DNA of 64,000 nucleotides from Chirona hameri. Taxonomy: Eukaryota > Arthropoda > Thecostraca > Balanomorpha > Balanidae. The notes beneath the pieces are model-generated. The model saw nothing but the letters and a program-made list of their open reading frames with translations. It did not search any database and was not told where the DNA came from. Shown here piece after piece: positions 1 to 11,371 of the stretch. The DNA is taken from positions 34,451 through 98,450 of the forward strand of contig JAXIVJ010003110.1 in assembly GCA_036785665.1 (NCBI GenBank), read 5' to 3'. A program made the translations under genes and the position numbers. Position 1 is the first letter of the stretch; every line of letters begins with the position of its first letter.

Positions 1-83
<83 letters not shown>

Positions 84-101
84 GCGCACGCGCGCACGCG
101 C
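1..101. repeat. (CA)n / (GCAC)n microsatellite
   Basis: A dinucleotide CA run that turns into a GCAC tetranucleotide run and then a short CGCGCA-rich tail. It lies downstream of the last visible LZTR1 exon, so probably in the next LZTR1 intron. Confidence 0.95.
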
Positions 102-396
102 TACTTATTTAGTTGTTTAGATAACCTAACTTGAAACATCATTACATCAATAACATTTTCAGGTGTAAAGTTGTTTTAAGTACGATTTTCTCAAGTCGAG
201 TTTAAACATAGGAGGTTGACAGCAAAAGAAGAAAGTCATATTATACTTGCAACATCAATAATTCACCTACCAAAGCGAGCCGCCTTCACCTCATCAGCGA
301 GCACACATCATTGCGACCGACGAGCAGCCGTCGAGCCCCGACCCAGGTGACCACTGCGTGCTGCCAGCGGCCGCAGCCTGCCTCCCGACTACCTAC

Positions 397-3300
397 AGCT
401 GGTCGATGAGGTTGAACTGGAACAGCGAGTTGGTGATGCGGGCGCCGGAGTGCCCGCTGAACACGAACATGGAGTCCCGCGCCACGGCCATCGGGAAGTT
501 ACAGCAGGTCGGCGGGCAGTCGCCCTGCTGCTTCACCTCCTCCCAGACGTGGGTGTCGCCCTGCAGCGGACCCGGACAGATCGGGGTGAGCACGACGGCG
601 ACCATTTGGGGCCTAATAGCGACGCAACCGCCGTGGTTATACGGCGCTCATAGACCCGTGACGATCACGGTCATGTCAATATTACTCTGCCGGACACCGG
701 GAGATCACCCAGTCATCGTCAGTATCGCCTGGCCCTGTCCTCGGCTCTTGCCACCCCTGTCCTGTCTTCGTCTCTGGCCACCCCTGCCCTGTCCTCGTCT
801 CTGACCACCCCTGTCCTGTCCTCGTCTCTGGTCACCCCTGTCCTGTCCTCGTCTCTGGCCACCCTGTCCTGTCCTCGTCTCTGGCCACCCCTGTCCTGTC
901 CTCGTCTCTGGCCATCCCTGTCCTGTCCTCGTCTCTTGCCATCCCTGTCCTGTCCTCGTCTCTGGCCACCCCCCCCCCTTGTCCTCGTATCTGGCCACCC
1001 CACCCTTGTCCTGTCCTCGTCTCTGGCCACCCCACCCTTGTCCTGTCCTCGTCTCTGGTCACCCCTGGCCTGTCCTCGTCTCTGGCCGCCCCTGCCATGC
1101 CCTCGTCTCTGGCCACCCCTGTCCTATCCTCGTCTCTGGCCACCCCTGTCCTGTCCTCGTCTCTGGCCACCCCTGTCCTGTTCTCGTCTCTGGCCACCCC
1201 TATCCTGTCCTCGTCTCTGACACTGCCCTGTCCTGTCCTCGTCTCTGGCCACCCCTGTCCTGTCCTCGTCTCTGACACTGCCTTGTCCTCGTATCTGGCC
1301 ACCCCTCTCCTGTCCTCGTCTCTGGCCATCCCTGTCCTGTCCTCGTCTCTGGCCACCCCTGTCCTGTCCTCGTCTATGGCCACCCCTGTCCTGTCCTCGT
1401 CTCTGGCCACCCCTGTCCTGTCCTCGTCTCTGGCCACCCCTGTCCTGTCCTCGTCTCTGGCCACCCCACCCTTGTCCTGTCCTCGTCTCTGGCCACCCCT
1501 GTCCTGTCCTCGTCTCTGGCCACCCCTGTCCTGTCCTCGTCTCTGGCCACCCCTGTCCTGTCCTCGTCTCTGGCCACCCCTGTTCTGTCCTCGTCTCTGG
1601 CCACCCCTGTCCTGTCCTCGTCTCTGGCCACCCTGTTCTGTCCTCGTCTCTGGCCACCCGTCCTGTCCTTGTCTCTGGCCACCCCTGTCCTGTCCTCGTC
1701 TCTGGCCACACCTGTCCTGTCCTCGTCTCTGGCCACCTCTGTCCTGTCCTCGTCTCTGGCCACCCCTGTCTTGTCCTCGTCTCTGGCCACCCCAGTCCTG
1801 TCTTCGTCTCTGGCCACCCCACCCCTGTCCTGTCCTCGTCTCTGGCCACCCCTCTCCTGTCCTCGTCTCTGGCCACCCCTGTTCTGTCCTCGTCTCTGGC
1901 CACCCCTGTCCTGTCCTCGTCTCTGGCCACCCTGTTCTGTCCTCGTCTCTGGCCACCCGTCCTGTCCTCGTCTCTGGCCACCCCTGTCCTGTCCTCGTCT
2001 CTGGCCACCCCACCCCTGTCCTCGTCTCTGGCCACCCCTGTCCTGTCCTCGTCTCTGGCCACCCCTGTCCTGTCCTCGTCTCTGGCCATCCCTGTCCTGT
2101 CCTCGTCTCTGGCCACCCCACCCCTGTCCTGTCCTCGTCTCTGACCACCCCTGCCCTGTCCTCGTCTCTGGCCACCCCTGTCCTGTCCTCGTCTCTGGCC
2201 ATCCACCCCTGTCTTGTCCTCGTTTCTGGCCACCCCTGTCCTGTCCTCGTCTCTGGCCACCCCTGTCTTGTCCTCGTCTCTGGCCACCCCTGTCCTGTCC
2301 TCGTCTCTGGCCACCCATGTCCTGTCCTCGTCTCTGGCCACCCATGTCCTCGTCTCTGGCCACCCCTGTCCTCGTCTCTGGCCACCCCTGTCCTGTCCTC
2401 GTCTCTGGCCACCCCTGTCCTGTCCTCGTCTCTGGCCACCCCTGTTCTGTCCTCGTCGCTGGCCACCCCTGTCCTGTCCTCGTCTCTGGCCACCCCTGTC
2501 CTGTCCTCGTCTCTGGCCACTCCTGAGTAATCCTTCTCCCCGGCGTCTCACCGTCAGTGACATGGTCCACATGTCGTCCAGTCGGGCGTTGCCGTCGTAA
2601 CCGGCGAAGATCCACAGTTTGTTGTCGTACACGGCCGCACCGTGGGCCGAGCGAGCCACCGGCGCCCTGCCGGACACGGACCACTGTCAGCCGAGCGGCG
2701 CCCTGCCGGACACGGACCACGGTCAGTCGAGCGGCGCCCTGCCGGACACGGACCACTGTCAGTCGAGCGGCGCCCTGCCGGACACGGACCACTGTCAGCC
2801 GAGCGGCGCCCTGCCGGACACGGATCACTGTCAGCCGAGCGGCGCCCTGCCGGACACGGACCACTGTCAGCCGAGCGGCGCCCTGCCGGACACGGATCAC
2901 TGTCAGCCGAGCGGCGCCCTGCCGGACACGGATCACTGTCAGCCGAGCGGCGCCCTGCCGGACACGGACCACGGTCAGTCGAGCGGCGCCCTGCCGGACA
3001 CGGACCACTGTCAGCCGAGCGGCGCCCTGCCGGACACGGACCACTGTCAGCCGAGCGGCGCCCTGCCGGACACGGACCACTGTCAGCCGAGCGGCGCCCT
3101 GCCGGACACGGACCACTGTCAGTCGAGCGGCGCCCTGCCGGACAAGGACCACTGTCAGCCGAGCGGCGCCCTGCCGGACACGGGTCACCGTCAGCCGAGC
3201 GGCGCCCTACCGGACACGGACCACCGTCAGCCGAGCGGCGCCCTGCCGGACACGGACCACCGTCAGCCGAGCGGCAGACCATACCCCGTTAACCGGACTC

Positions 3301-4882
3301 AGAGTCCAGGAAAGGCTCCAATTTATTCATTTATTTCACGACTTGGATGATGATTTGGACTTTTTGGGCGTCTCAACTGCTCTGGTTATTGGTGCTATTT
3401 CACGACTTAGGCCATCCACACACAATGCGGCTATTCTTAGCCCAGCGTCACGAGACATAACACAATAGGTGCATGGGGTAAACAGGGAGTTGACATTCAT
3501 ACTGGAGACATACCGGATGCAACGATGGTGTACAGTTTACAAAACCATGCATCAGCAGAATACTGCAACAACAGAACACCGCCAATGTACTCAGGAGATA
3601 TACTTCAGTCAAATACATTGCTGGTGTCATTATTTCAATTTTCTGAACGAGGATAGTTGCATTGGATGGTTACTTACACCAACCAGTAATCATAATGAAA
3701 TAAACGTTTACCTATGCGTTACTTACAATTACCTAAAAATATCAATTAAGTTTAATGAAACACATATATCCAGCCTTTGCTTGTTAGTGATTAACAATCC
3801 CCCCCCCCCCCCACACACACACACATACCTGCCAGAGAACTTTCATTCGACCCACTGCTCTGTGTTGAACATACCTGCCAGAGAACTTCCATTCGACCCA
3901 CTGCTCTGTGTTGAACTTGTATTCATAGAGATCGTTTCGATTTCTGAGATTCGAGTTTGAATGGATGTCACCGGTGTAGCCGCCGAAAATGATCATCGAC
4001 GAGCCATACAGCTAAAAACCAAAACACATCGTTTAACACGATTAGCAACGCTGCCAGGTATCGCACACTATATGTTCACTTGAATTAAAAAGCACAAGAA
4101 ATAATTGTGGTCCTATATAGCCTACTTATGGGTGATAACTCACCCAAATTTGTTTTCACAAGACATTAAAAGGACTATCCCACATTCTCGAGATGTTGCG
4201 AACGACAACTGTGTTACCAAGTATACATTGGTACATCGTTAAGACGTTTATAGCATTTTCCTCCTAAAAACATCACGACTAAACAACGCCGTCACAAGAC
4301 CAGGGAAAGGATATGCAGCATCTGGCTAACCTACCACGGCCGAGTGGTGATAGCGGCGGGCGGGCGGGTTGCCGTTGAACGCGCACTTGGCCCAAGACTT
4401 CTCCTTCACGTCGAAGCGCAAAAGGTCGTTGAGCATGGTGCGTCCGTTGTCACCGCCAAACACGTAAATTCCGTCCTTGTAGGCCACCACAGTGTGCTTG
4501 CTCCGCCTGGGGTAGTTGGGCAGGTAGCGTTCAGGCTATAGTGCACGAGGGATCTCCACGATATAGCGCACGAGGGATCTCCACAATAGTAAACACGGCA
4601 CTGTAGCGACTCAGGAGAGACAAAGTTCAGGAACAGGCCTTCAGTTGCTCTACCTGTCCACAAATAAATAGCCATGGGTCCCGGAAACACATGTCAAAGG
4701 TACACGATACCTACCACATTGCCACACGTGGACACCCACCTGTCACCGACGAACTTGTACAGCTCGGGCATCTTGCGCCAGCAGTGGACGGTCTCGAACG
4801 GGCCGAAGTCGAGGGTGAGGCAGTCGGCCGACTCAGCCCAGACCGTGTCGGACGGACGAACCGGCTTCCGCGAGGAGGCCAT
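397..4882 (-). CDS. LZTR1: LZTR1, N-terminal kelch half (5 exons, 3' end off window)
   Basis: Leucine-zipper-like transcription regulator 1: by family knowledge a kelch-BTB-BACK adaptor of CUL3 ubiquitin ligases that acts on RAS-family GTPases at endomembranes. Coding exons on the minus strand are 4740-4882, 4335-4506, 3875-4011, 2552-2666 and 397-560 (143, 172, 137, 115 and 164 bp); phases match at every junction and all have GT-AG borders, giving about 243 residues. The N-terminal block LTLDFGPFETVHCW, then RSKHTVVAYKDGIYVFGGDNG, RYHHSAV, YGSSMIIFGGYTGDI, ARSAHGAAVYDNKLWIFAGYDGN and CCNFPMAV blocks follow the LZTR1 kelch blades in order. The start at 4882 is the ATG just before the conserved block and is less certain than the exons. 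The rest of the kelch domain and both BTB domains lie beyond position 1. A 36-bp minisatellite overlies the exon 4 acceptor and a 46-bp duplication the exon 3 donor. Confidence 0.93.
735..2522. repeat. 27-bp minisatellite in LZTR1 intron 4
   Basis: About 65 copies of a 27-bp unit (GGCCACCCCTGTCCTGTCCT followed by CGTCTCT) with single-base variants and a few shortened units. Because 27 is a multiple of three, several frames stay open on both strands; these are not genes. The array fills nearly the whole intron between exons 4 and 5 and ends about 30 bp from the exon 4 donor. Confidence 0.95.
2660..3275. repeat. 36-bp minisatellite over the LZTR1 exon 4 acceptor
   Basis: About 17 head-to-tail copies of a 36-bp unit (core CTGCCGGACACGGACCAC, then TGTCAGCCGAGCGGCGCC). 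The copy closest to exon 4 supplies the acceptor: read on the minus strand, GTCCGGCAG precedes GGCGCCGG of the exon. Each distal unit repeats GGCAG/GGCGCC, so each carries a copy of the 3' splice site. Open frames on both strands come from the unit length being a multiple of three. Confidence 0.93.
3799..3824. repeat. poly(C)-(CA)n tract in LZTR1 intron 3
   Basis: A run of Cs followed by CA repeats, directly beside the distal copy of the exon 3 donor. Confidence 0.9.
3825..3916. repeat. 46-bp tandem duplication spanning the LZTR1 exon 3 donor
   Basis: Two copies, 3825-3870 and 3871-3916, one mismatch apart near the middle, each carrying the exon end and a GGCAG/GTATGT donor. The upstream donor (exon ends at 3875) keeps the phase with exon 4; the distal one adds 46 nt and breaks the frame. 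Confidence 0.9.
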
Positions 4883-4899
4883 CGCTGCCACCCCGGCTC

Positions 4900-6940
4900 T
4901 GTGGTGGACAGAGAGCACAGCCTAGCTAACTCCGGATCTGTGGAGGACAGAGAGCACAGCCTGTCAGAGACAGCTAACTCCGGATCTGTGGAGAACAGAG
5001 AGCACAGCCTGTTCGAGACAGCTAACTCCGGATCTGTGGAGGACAGAGAGCACAGCCTGTTAGAGACAGCTAATTCCGGATCTGTGGAGGACAGAGAAGA
5101 GCCTGTCAGAGACAGCTAACTCCAGGTCTGTGGAGGACAGAGAGCACAGCCTGTCAGAGACAGCTAACTCCGGATCTGTGGAGAACAGAGAGCACAGCCT
5201 GTTCGAGACAGCTAACTCCGGATCTGTGGAGAACAGAGAGCACAGCCTGTTCGAGACAGCTAACTCCGGATCTGTGGAGGACAGAGAGCACAGCCTGTCA
5301 GAGACAGCTAACTCTGGATCTGTGGAGAACAGAGAGCACAGCCTGTTCGAGACAGCTAACTCCGGATCTGTGGAGAACAGAGAGCACAGCCTGTCAGAGA
5401 CAGCTAACTCCAGGTCTGTGGAGGACAGAGAGCATAGTTTGTCAGAGACAGCTAACTCCAGGTCTGTGGAGGACAGAGAGCATAGTTTGTCAGAGACAGC
5501 TAACTCCGGATCTGTGGAGGACAGACAGCTAACTCCGGGTCTGTGGAGGACAGAGAGAACAGCCTGTCAGAGACAGCTAACTCCGGATCTGTGGAGGACA
5601 GAGAGCACAGCCTGTTAGAGACAGCTAACTCCGGATCTGTGGAGGACAGAGAGCACAGCCTGTTAGAGACAGCTAACTCCGGATATGTGGAGGACAGAGA
5701 GCACAGCCTGTTAGAGACAGCTAACTCCGGATATGTGGAGGACAGAGAGCACAGCCTGTTAGAGACAGCTAACTCCGGATCTGTGGAGGACAGAGAGCAT
5801 AGTTTGTCAGACAGCTAACTCCGGATCTGTGGAGGACAGAGAACATCCTGTCAGAGACAGCTAACTCCGGATCTGTGGAGGACAGAGAGCACAGCCTGTC
5901 AGAGACAGCTAACTCCGGATCTGTGGAGGACAGAGAGCATAGTTTGTCAGAGACAGCTAACTCCGGATCTGTGGAGGACAGAGAGCACAGCCTGTCAGAG
6001 ACAGCTAACTCCGGATCTGTGGAGGACAGAGAACAGCCTGACAGCTAACTCCAGGTCTGTGGAGGACAGAGAAGAGCCTGTCAGAGACAACTAACTCCAG
6101 GTCTGTGGAGGACAGAGAGAACAGCCTGTCAGAGACAGCTAACTCCGGATATGTGGAGGACAGAGAGCACAGCCCATCAGAGACAGCTAACTCCGGATAT
6201 GTGGAGGACAGAGAGCACAGCCTGTCAGAGACAGCTAACTCTGGGTCTGTGGAGGACAGAGAGCATAGTTTGTCAGACAGCTAACTCCGGATCTGTGGAG
6301 GACAGAGAGCACATCCTGTTAGAGACAGCTAACTCTGGGTCTGTGGATGATGACTCTCTGTCCTCCACAGACCTGCACAGCCTGTCAGAGACAGCTAACT
6401 CTGGGTCTGTGGAGGACAGAGAGCATAGTTTGTCAGACAGCTAACTCCAGATCTGTGGAGGACAGAGAGCACAGCCTGTCAGAGACAGCTAACTCCAGAT
6501 CTGTGGAGGACAGAGAGCACAGCCTGCCAGAGACAGCTAACTCCAGGTCTGTGGAGGACAGAGAGCACAGCCTGTCAGAGACAGCTAACTCCGGATCTGT
6601 GGAGGACAGAGAACAGCCTGTCAGAGACAGCTAACTCTGGGTCTGTGGAGAACAGAGAGCACAGCCTGTCAGAGACAGCTAACTCTGGGTCTGTGGAGGA
6701 CAGAGAACAGCCTGTCAGAGACAGCTAACTCTGGATCTGTGGAGAACAGAGAGCACAGCCTGTCAGAGACAGCTAACTCCGGATCTGTGGAGGACAGAGA
6801 ACAGTTTGTCAGAGACAGCTAACTCCAGATCTGTGGAGGACAGAGAACAGCCTGTCAGAGACAGCTAACTCCAGATCTGTGGAGGACAGAGAGCATAGTT
6901 TGTCAGAGACAGCTAACATCAGGTCTGTCGAGGACAGAGA
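4900..6940. repeat. 48-bp minisatellite upstream of the LZTR1 start
   Basis: More than 40 copies of a unit of about 48 bp (ACAGCTAACTCCGGATCTGT, then GGAGGACAGAGAGCACAGCC and TGTCAGAG), with variants TTAGAG, TTCGAG and shortened forms. It begins within about 20 bp of the proposed LZTR1 ATG, so it occupies the 5' UTR or promoter side of the gene. A few degenerate units continue at 7427-7570 after an inserted MITE. Confidence 0.94.
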
Positions 6941-7434
6941 GCACAGCCGGCGATATCCCACTTTTGCACACCTTTTTATAGGTAAATTAACCATTTGATA
7001 CTAATTCTACACATCTCATTTCATTAGAACTACACTCAAAACAGGGACATTCTCAGTACTTACCAAGTCAACCACTAAACCCTATCATGCTCTCACTAAA
7101 CCTCCGTTCCTGGTGGGGCGCATGACTTGTATTTGAGAATGAAGGTCGGCTGTGCAGCGTCCGCCACTACAATGTGACCTTGCTGGATACATATCTGATA
7201 CATTTCACACACAAAAAAACACAGCCCCACAGTGTTTACATTTCAGTTGTAATGGCAGAGTCGTTGTGGTCAGCTGAGGCGATTGACAGGTGATACAAAT
7301 GATTATTGCTAGGCAAGTACTGAGAATGTCCCTGTTTGAGTGCAGTTCTAATGAAATGAGATGTGTAGAATTAGTATAAAATATTCAATTTTCCTATAAA
7401 AAGGTGTGCAAAAGCGGAATACGACCGCACAGCC
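6941..7434. mobile_element. MITE with ~115-bp TIRs and 8-bp TSD (Merlin- or hAT-like)
   Basis: Element 6949-7426 is flanked by a perfect 8-bp duplication GCACAGCC (6941-6948 and 7427-7434) and interrupts the 48-bp array. Ends are GGCGATATCCCAC and, reversed, GGTCGTATTCCGC, followed by long matching arms (TTTTGCACACCTTTTTATAGG). GG ends with 8-bp TSDs fit Merlin; hAT is the alternative. No coding capacity. Confidence 0.85.
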
Positions 7435-8699
7435 TGTCAGAAGCAGCTCTAGGTCTGCGGTGCACAGAGCACAGCCTATCAGAGGCAGCTTACTGTCTGT
7501 GTGTGGACAGCTAGCAAAAGTGTCTTCGACTCTGCAGTAGACAGAGAGTACAGACAGTCAGAGACCGCTGCCTAGAAAATGCTACACATTATAAGTAAGA
7601 GACCTACATTGACATGGGCGAGCTGAGCTGATGGCGTGTCCCCGGATGAATATTTACCTTTCCCTATAATATACACATCATTCCATAGAGAAAGTCGCAC
7701 TTAGTAATTCTGGAGGTTATCATCATGCTCAGAAGACTACAACTATAAATAATTGAAAAAATTGACAATCCCACGGCATCCGCCGTCGCCACTTTCGCCG
7801 CTGCGGTTGTTTATCCCTCCGCCGTGGTTTATCCGACTGCCGCCAGCTGACTGCCTCAGATGACCTTGAAATGACCAGTGACGAACACTAATCGAGCGCA
7901 GTGAATAAAGTATTATAAACTGCAGCTAAATGAAGGATAGGTTAGGTAAGGTTAGGTTAGGTTTATTTGTGTGTTATTTGAGTACCATTAACCATGGTCC
8001 CGAAATTAAAAATAAATGACGTCATTTGTCAATAAACCGATGACGTCATTAACAAATACCACCAATCAGTAGTTGAAAAGGAAGACAAACCAGTTCAATG
8101 GAAGGATGATACATGTATTTCATCCATCCTTGATCGGATTAGATACGGTACTTTGAATACCGGTTTAGACACAACGTGGACACGTTACGGCCGGACGCTC
8201 GCAGAAATACGTCTTAAAAAAGTCGTTTTTTTATGTTTTGAGGTGAGATGGATTTTCAAGATGCTGTGTATGTACCAAGTGATTGCTGATCATGTTTATC
8301 GTTTAGTGTCGTTATAGTAACGTTTGCAAACATCGTAAATGCTAGGGGACGTCGCAGTATTTCCAGTATTTTCGTCGTATTTTCCTCGCAGTATTATTGA
8401 TTTGCCCGGCGTAAGTACCAACTACCAACAGTTGAGAATCCATTAAAAATAATGTTATGCTGATGTTTTTCGCAGTTAGGTGTTATGGTAACTTATACGA
8501 AGTGCTCAAATTCCTGCAAGAAGTGACGGCGATGCATGACAGTTATTCCTGCAATACACGGTTGTATCAGTCATAATACGTTCGTAGAATGTTGTAATTA
8601 ATACAAATATGTAGGTTTTCTGTATGTCCAAGGTGAAGTATTTGTATCTACCCATCTACTGTGGTCCTTTGATCTTGGTCCACTGCAGCATTTATTCAC
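7435..8699. other. Intergenic, unique-looking, with a TTAGG run
   Basis: Tail of the 48-bp array to about 7570, then AT-rich sequence without recognisable genes. At 7938-7967 there is a run of AGGTTAGG units, the arthropod telomere motif as a short interstitial stretch. Confidence 0.6.
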
Positions 8700-9303
8700 T
8701 TAGGCTGTGTTCTTTTCTTTGCGACATGAGCATTGTGACTTGTGAGGACAGCCTGTTGACCAGTCAGCGACAGGGGAATTGGAAGCTTTTGGGGAAGGTG
8801 TGATGTCATGCTCTGGGGCATTTTTTAAAAACAATTTAGTCTGAATGTTTTGTAATGGATCAATTTCTTAGTTTAGGCCATAGCTTGTTACGCAGGCTCT
8901 GACCAGATCAAGCAATTCCTGGCATCCAGCAGAATTTAGAAGTGAAAGTTTTATGTGCCTGACATACCTGGACACAGTTCGCCCCGCCCTATGACGTCAC
9001 CTGACCTTGAGTGCGATCACTGCCAGCTGCCACAGGCCATCCCAGTTGGGCAAATAGCAAGTGCCAAAGCGACTCAAACCCTGGCTGCCACTACTGGGTG
9101 AGGTCAGAAGTCCAGCGCTCTCCCAACTGAGCTACAGGGGCAGACAATAACCGTTGCATTGAACTGTGCTGCATCACAAGATGTACGATACATAACCCAA
9201 TACAGCAACATTTGTACGTCATTGTGATGTTAGCAGCTCAGCTCATAGCCTGATGCTCCATACACAGTTCTTGAGGATCCTCATGAAAAAGAACACAGCC
9301 TTA
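8700..9303. mobile_element. PIF/Harbinger-like MITE with TTA TSD
   Basis: Element 8703-9300 has matching 14-bp inverted ends GGCTGTGTTCTTTT and a 3-bp duplication TTA on each side, the pattern of PIF/Harbinger elements. Its two flanks match the 210-bp element at 59360-59569; the extra middle part holds a tRNA-like insertion. Confidence 0.8.
9055..9145 (-). repeat. tRNA-derived SINE-like sequence
   Basis: Read on the minus strand: TAGCTCAGTTGGGAGAGCGC (A box) followed about 45 nt later by a B-box-like GGTTTGAGTCGC. Pairing is too degraded for a functional tRNA, so a SINE head or tRNA pseudogene nested in the Harbinger-like element is likely. Confidence 0.5.
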
Positions 9304-10740
9304 TTTTTCTCATTATTTTGTAAAACCTTAATCAGATATGAGTACATACAAAATTGATGACATTTGTTTTATATTTATATGATGTCACTGGCGACTGACA
9401 GTATGCTTGAGATCACTACACCATTAGTGTGTTATTTTCAGTATATAGCATACAATAAATTTATTTAGTTGCTATGGATATTCTATCTTTTACACTTAAT
9501 AAGTTAATAGTTCATGTTTAGGCTTACATTCAAGTGTTCAAGCTACAAGTTATCACTGTTCTACTTTTGCACTGTGCGTTCTTGTACGTTGAGTACTTCC
9601 CACAGTCATATGGTGCTTCCTGTGGCTGTTCCCTGGTACCTAATTGCCAAAAGGGATTTTTTAAATTGACAGATCTTAACATGAATAATGGTATTTAGTG
9701 ACATATTCAAACAAGTAGGTACTTAAAACACTAGGGGCACTGCACTGGTAAACCAATTATTGGGGTTACTTAGTCCAGGCCAGGGGTGTAACTTAATCCG
9801 CGCCCGCTGGGGTATTCAGCCGAAGACGGGGGGCAGATTCTTCCCCCCCCCCCTCGTTATCTAACGAACCAATAACCGCAACGAGACGCCCAAGGCGGCC
9901 ATCGAAAGCTCTCAATGAGACGCATATAAAGCATACGCGAAATTTTCAAAATACGGTCACATGTCGGGTCACGGTCAGGTAAAAGGTCAAAACACGTCAC
10001 CGTCACAGAGCGCTGCAGCTGCCGGTTCGTCTGGTGCTGCAGGGTGCGGTGCAAAACGTGCGTGCGAACCAAGACGGTGCACACGTGCAAGTGAACAGGA
10101 GTGAGAATCTGATGGGACGGTGTGTGATGAAGTGAGGTCTGCTTTGCGCTCGAAGGCGAGATGCCTGTCTAGCAAACAATTCGAGAGAGTGGTAACGGGA
10201 ATTGACGTCTTTTTATTTATACTTTTGTAGCTGTATTTGTGTGTATGTGTTTACGTTTTTAACTATTTGACTTCGCCTGTCATTGGGTTCATCCCATTGG
10301 TTGGTGATACAGTTTAATAAATACAATACAATTGTATTGAACGCGTTTTCGAGAGATGAACGGGTGTTTTGCAACGTGTTTGCAGGACAATACAAAATGA
10401 AGGAATGTGAATGACGAGGAGAAATATCTATGCGTAATGAAATACAGGTATGGCAATTAATCACGGGTCACCACCACCAGAGAGTGCCTTATGTTGTAGC
10501 TGAGATGCCTTGTGTGCTGTGTATTATAAGACATCGTAGGTTAATTATGAGCGAGCGCTCGCTCGTCTTTCCGTGGTATATGGAAAAATCTGAATATGAG
10601 CGGCCCGACCCGTGGCGACGCTTTTGAGAAGCTCATATCTCTGCATCCACATGTCCGATTGACAAGCTGACTTCTTTGCTGAGCAGCCCCATCCAACCTA
10701 CCCTGTTTGAGACCAGTATCGACTCATGTGGGTGACTACC
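9304..10740. other. Intergenic; fragment of a TTAA-type element
   Basis: No gene recognised. At 9790-9860 TTAATCCGCGCCCGCTGGGG followed by poly(G) and poly(C) tracts resembles the end of the TTAA-flanked families seen from 11.4 kb on, and GGTCA motifs follow at 9966-9990. The other end was not found. Confidence 0.4.
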
Positions 10741-10779
10741 ACTGCGCGTGCTGCGTGAGGGGTGTTGAAAAGTGTATTC

Positions 10780-11265
10780 TCGCAAAAAACTATGCAACGG
10801 CTGAGCCGATTGTGTGCAAATTTGGTGTGTGGTTAGGGACCCTCAGCCGCTAATTTTCCACAAGTCAGGGGTGGGGTGCCTCTGCACGTGCGCACGTGCA
10901 CACCCCTATTTGATATCTCAGGAACGGCTGAACCGATTGCGTTCTAATTTGGTGTGTGGTTAGGGACCTCTCAGGTCTTGTATTTCCACAAGTCAGGGGT
11001 GGAGTGCCTCTGCACGTGCGCACGTGCTCACCCCTATTCTATATCTCAGGAATGGCTGAGCTGATTGTGTTCAAATTTGGTGCCTCTGCACGTGCGCACG
11101 TGCGCACGTGCACACCCCTATTCAAATATCTCAGTAATGGTTGAGCCGATTGTGTTCAAATTTGGTGTGTGGTTAAGGACCCCTCCGCCGCCGCCTACCC
11201 ACAAGTCATGGGTGGGGTGCCTCTGCACGTGCGCACGTGCGCACCTCTTTTTTGTATCTAAGGAA
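10780..11265. repeat. ~115-bp tandem repeat, about 4 copies
   Basis: Units contain TATCTCAGGAAYGGCTGARC, GATTGTGTTCAAATTTGGTG, GGGGTGCCTCTGCACGTGCG and alternating GCACGTGC. Copies differ by indels; the third lacks its middle. No coding function is apparent. Confidence 0.75.
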
Positions 11266-11371
11266 CTACTTGCCCGATCGGGTTGAAATTCGCCATACAT
11301 TTATGTCGCGCTCACTCGTTAATCGCCAACTACGGCGCCTTATTGGTATCTATTGCTGAGATGCTCGTACT

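Noticed and set aside
832..3282. Long open frames of 200-600 codons on both strands
   Set aside because: They follow 27- and 36-bp repeats whose unit is a multiple of three; LZTR1 splicing explains the locus.
4691..6634. Repeat protein with SGSVEDREHSLSETAN-type units
   Set aside because: The unit is 48 bp so the frame stays open by chance; stops and shifts occur between blocks and it lies upstream of LZTR1 on the other strand.
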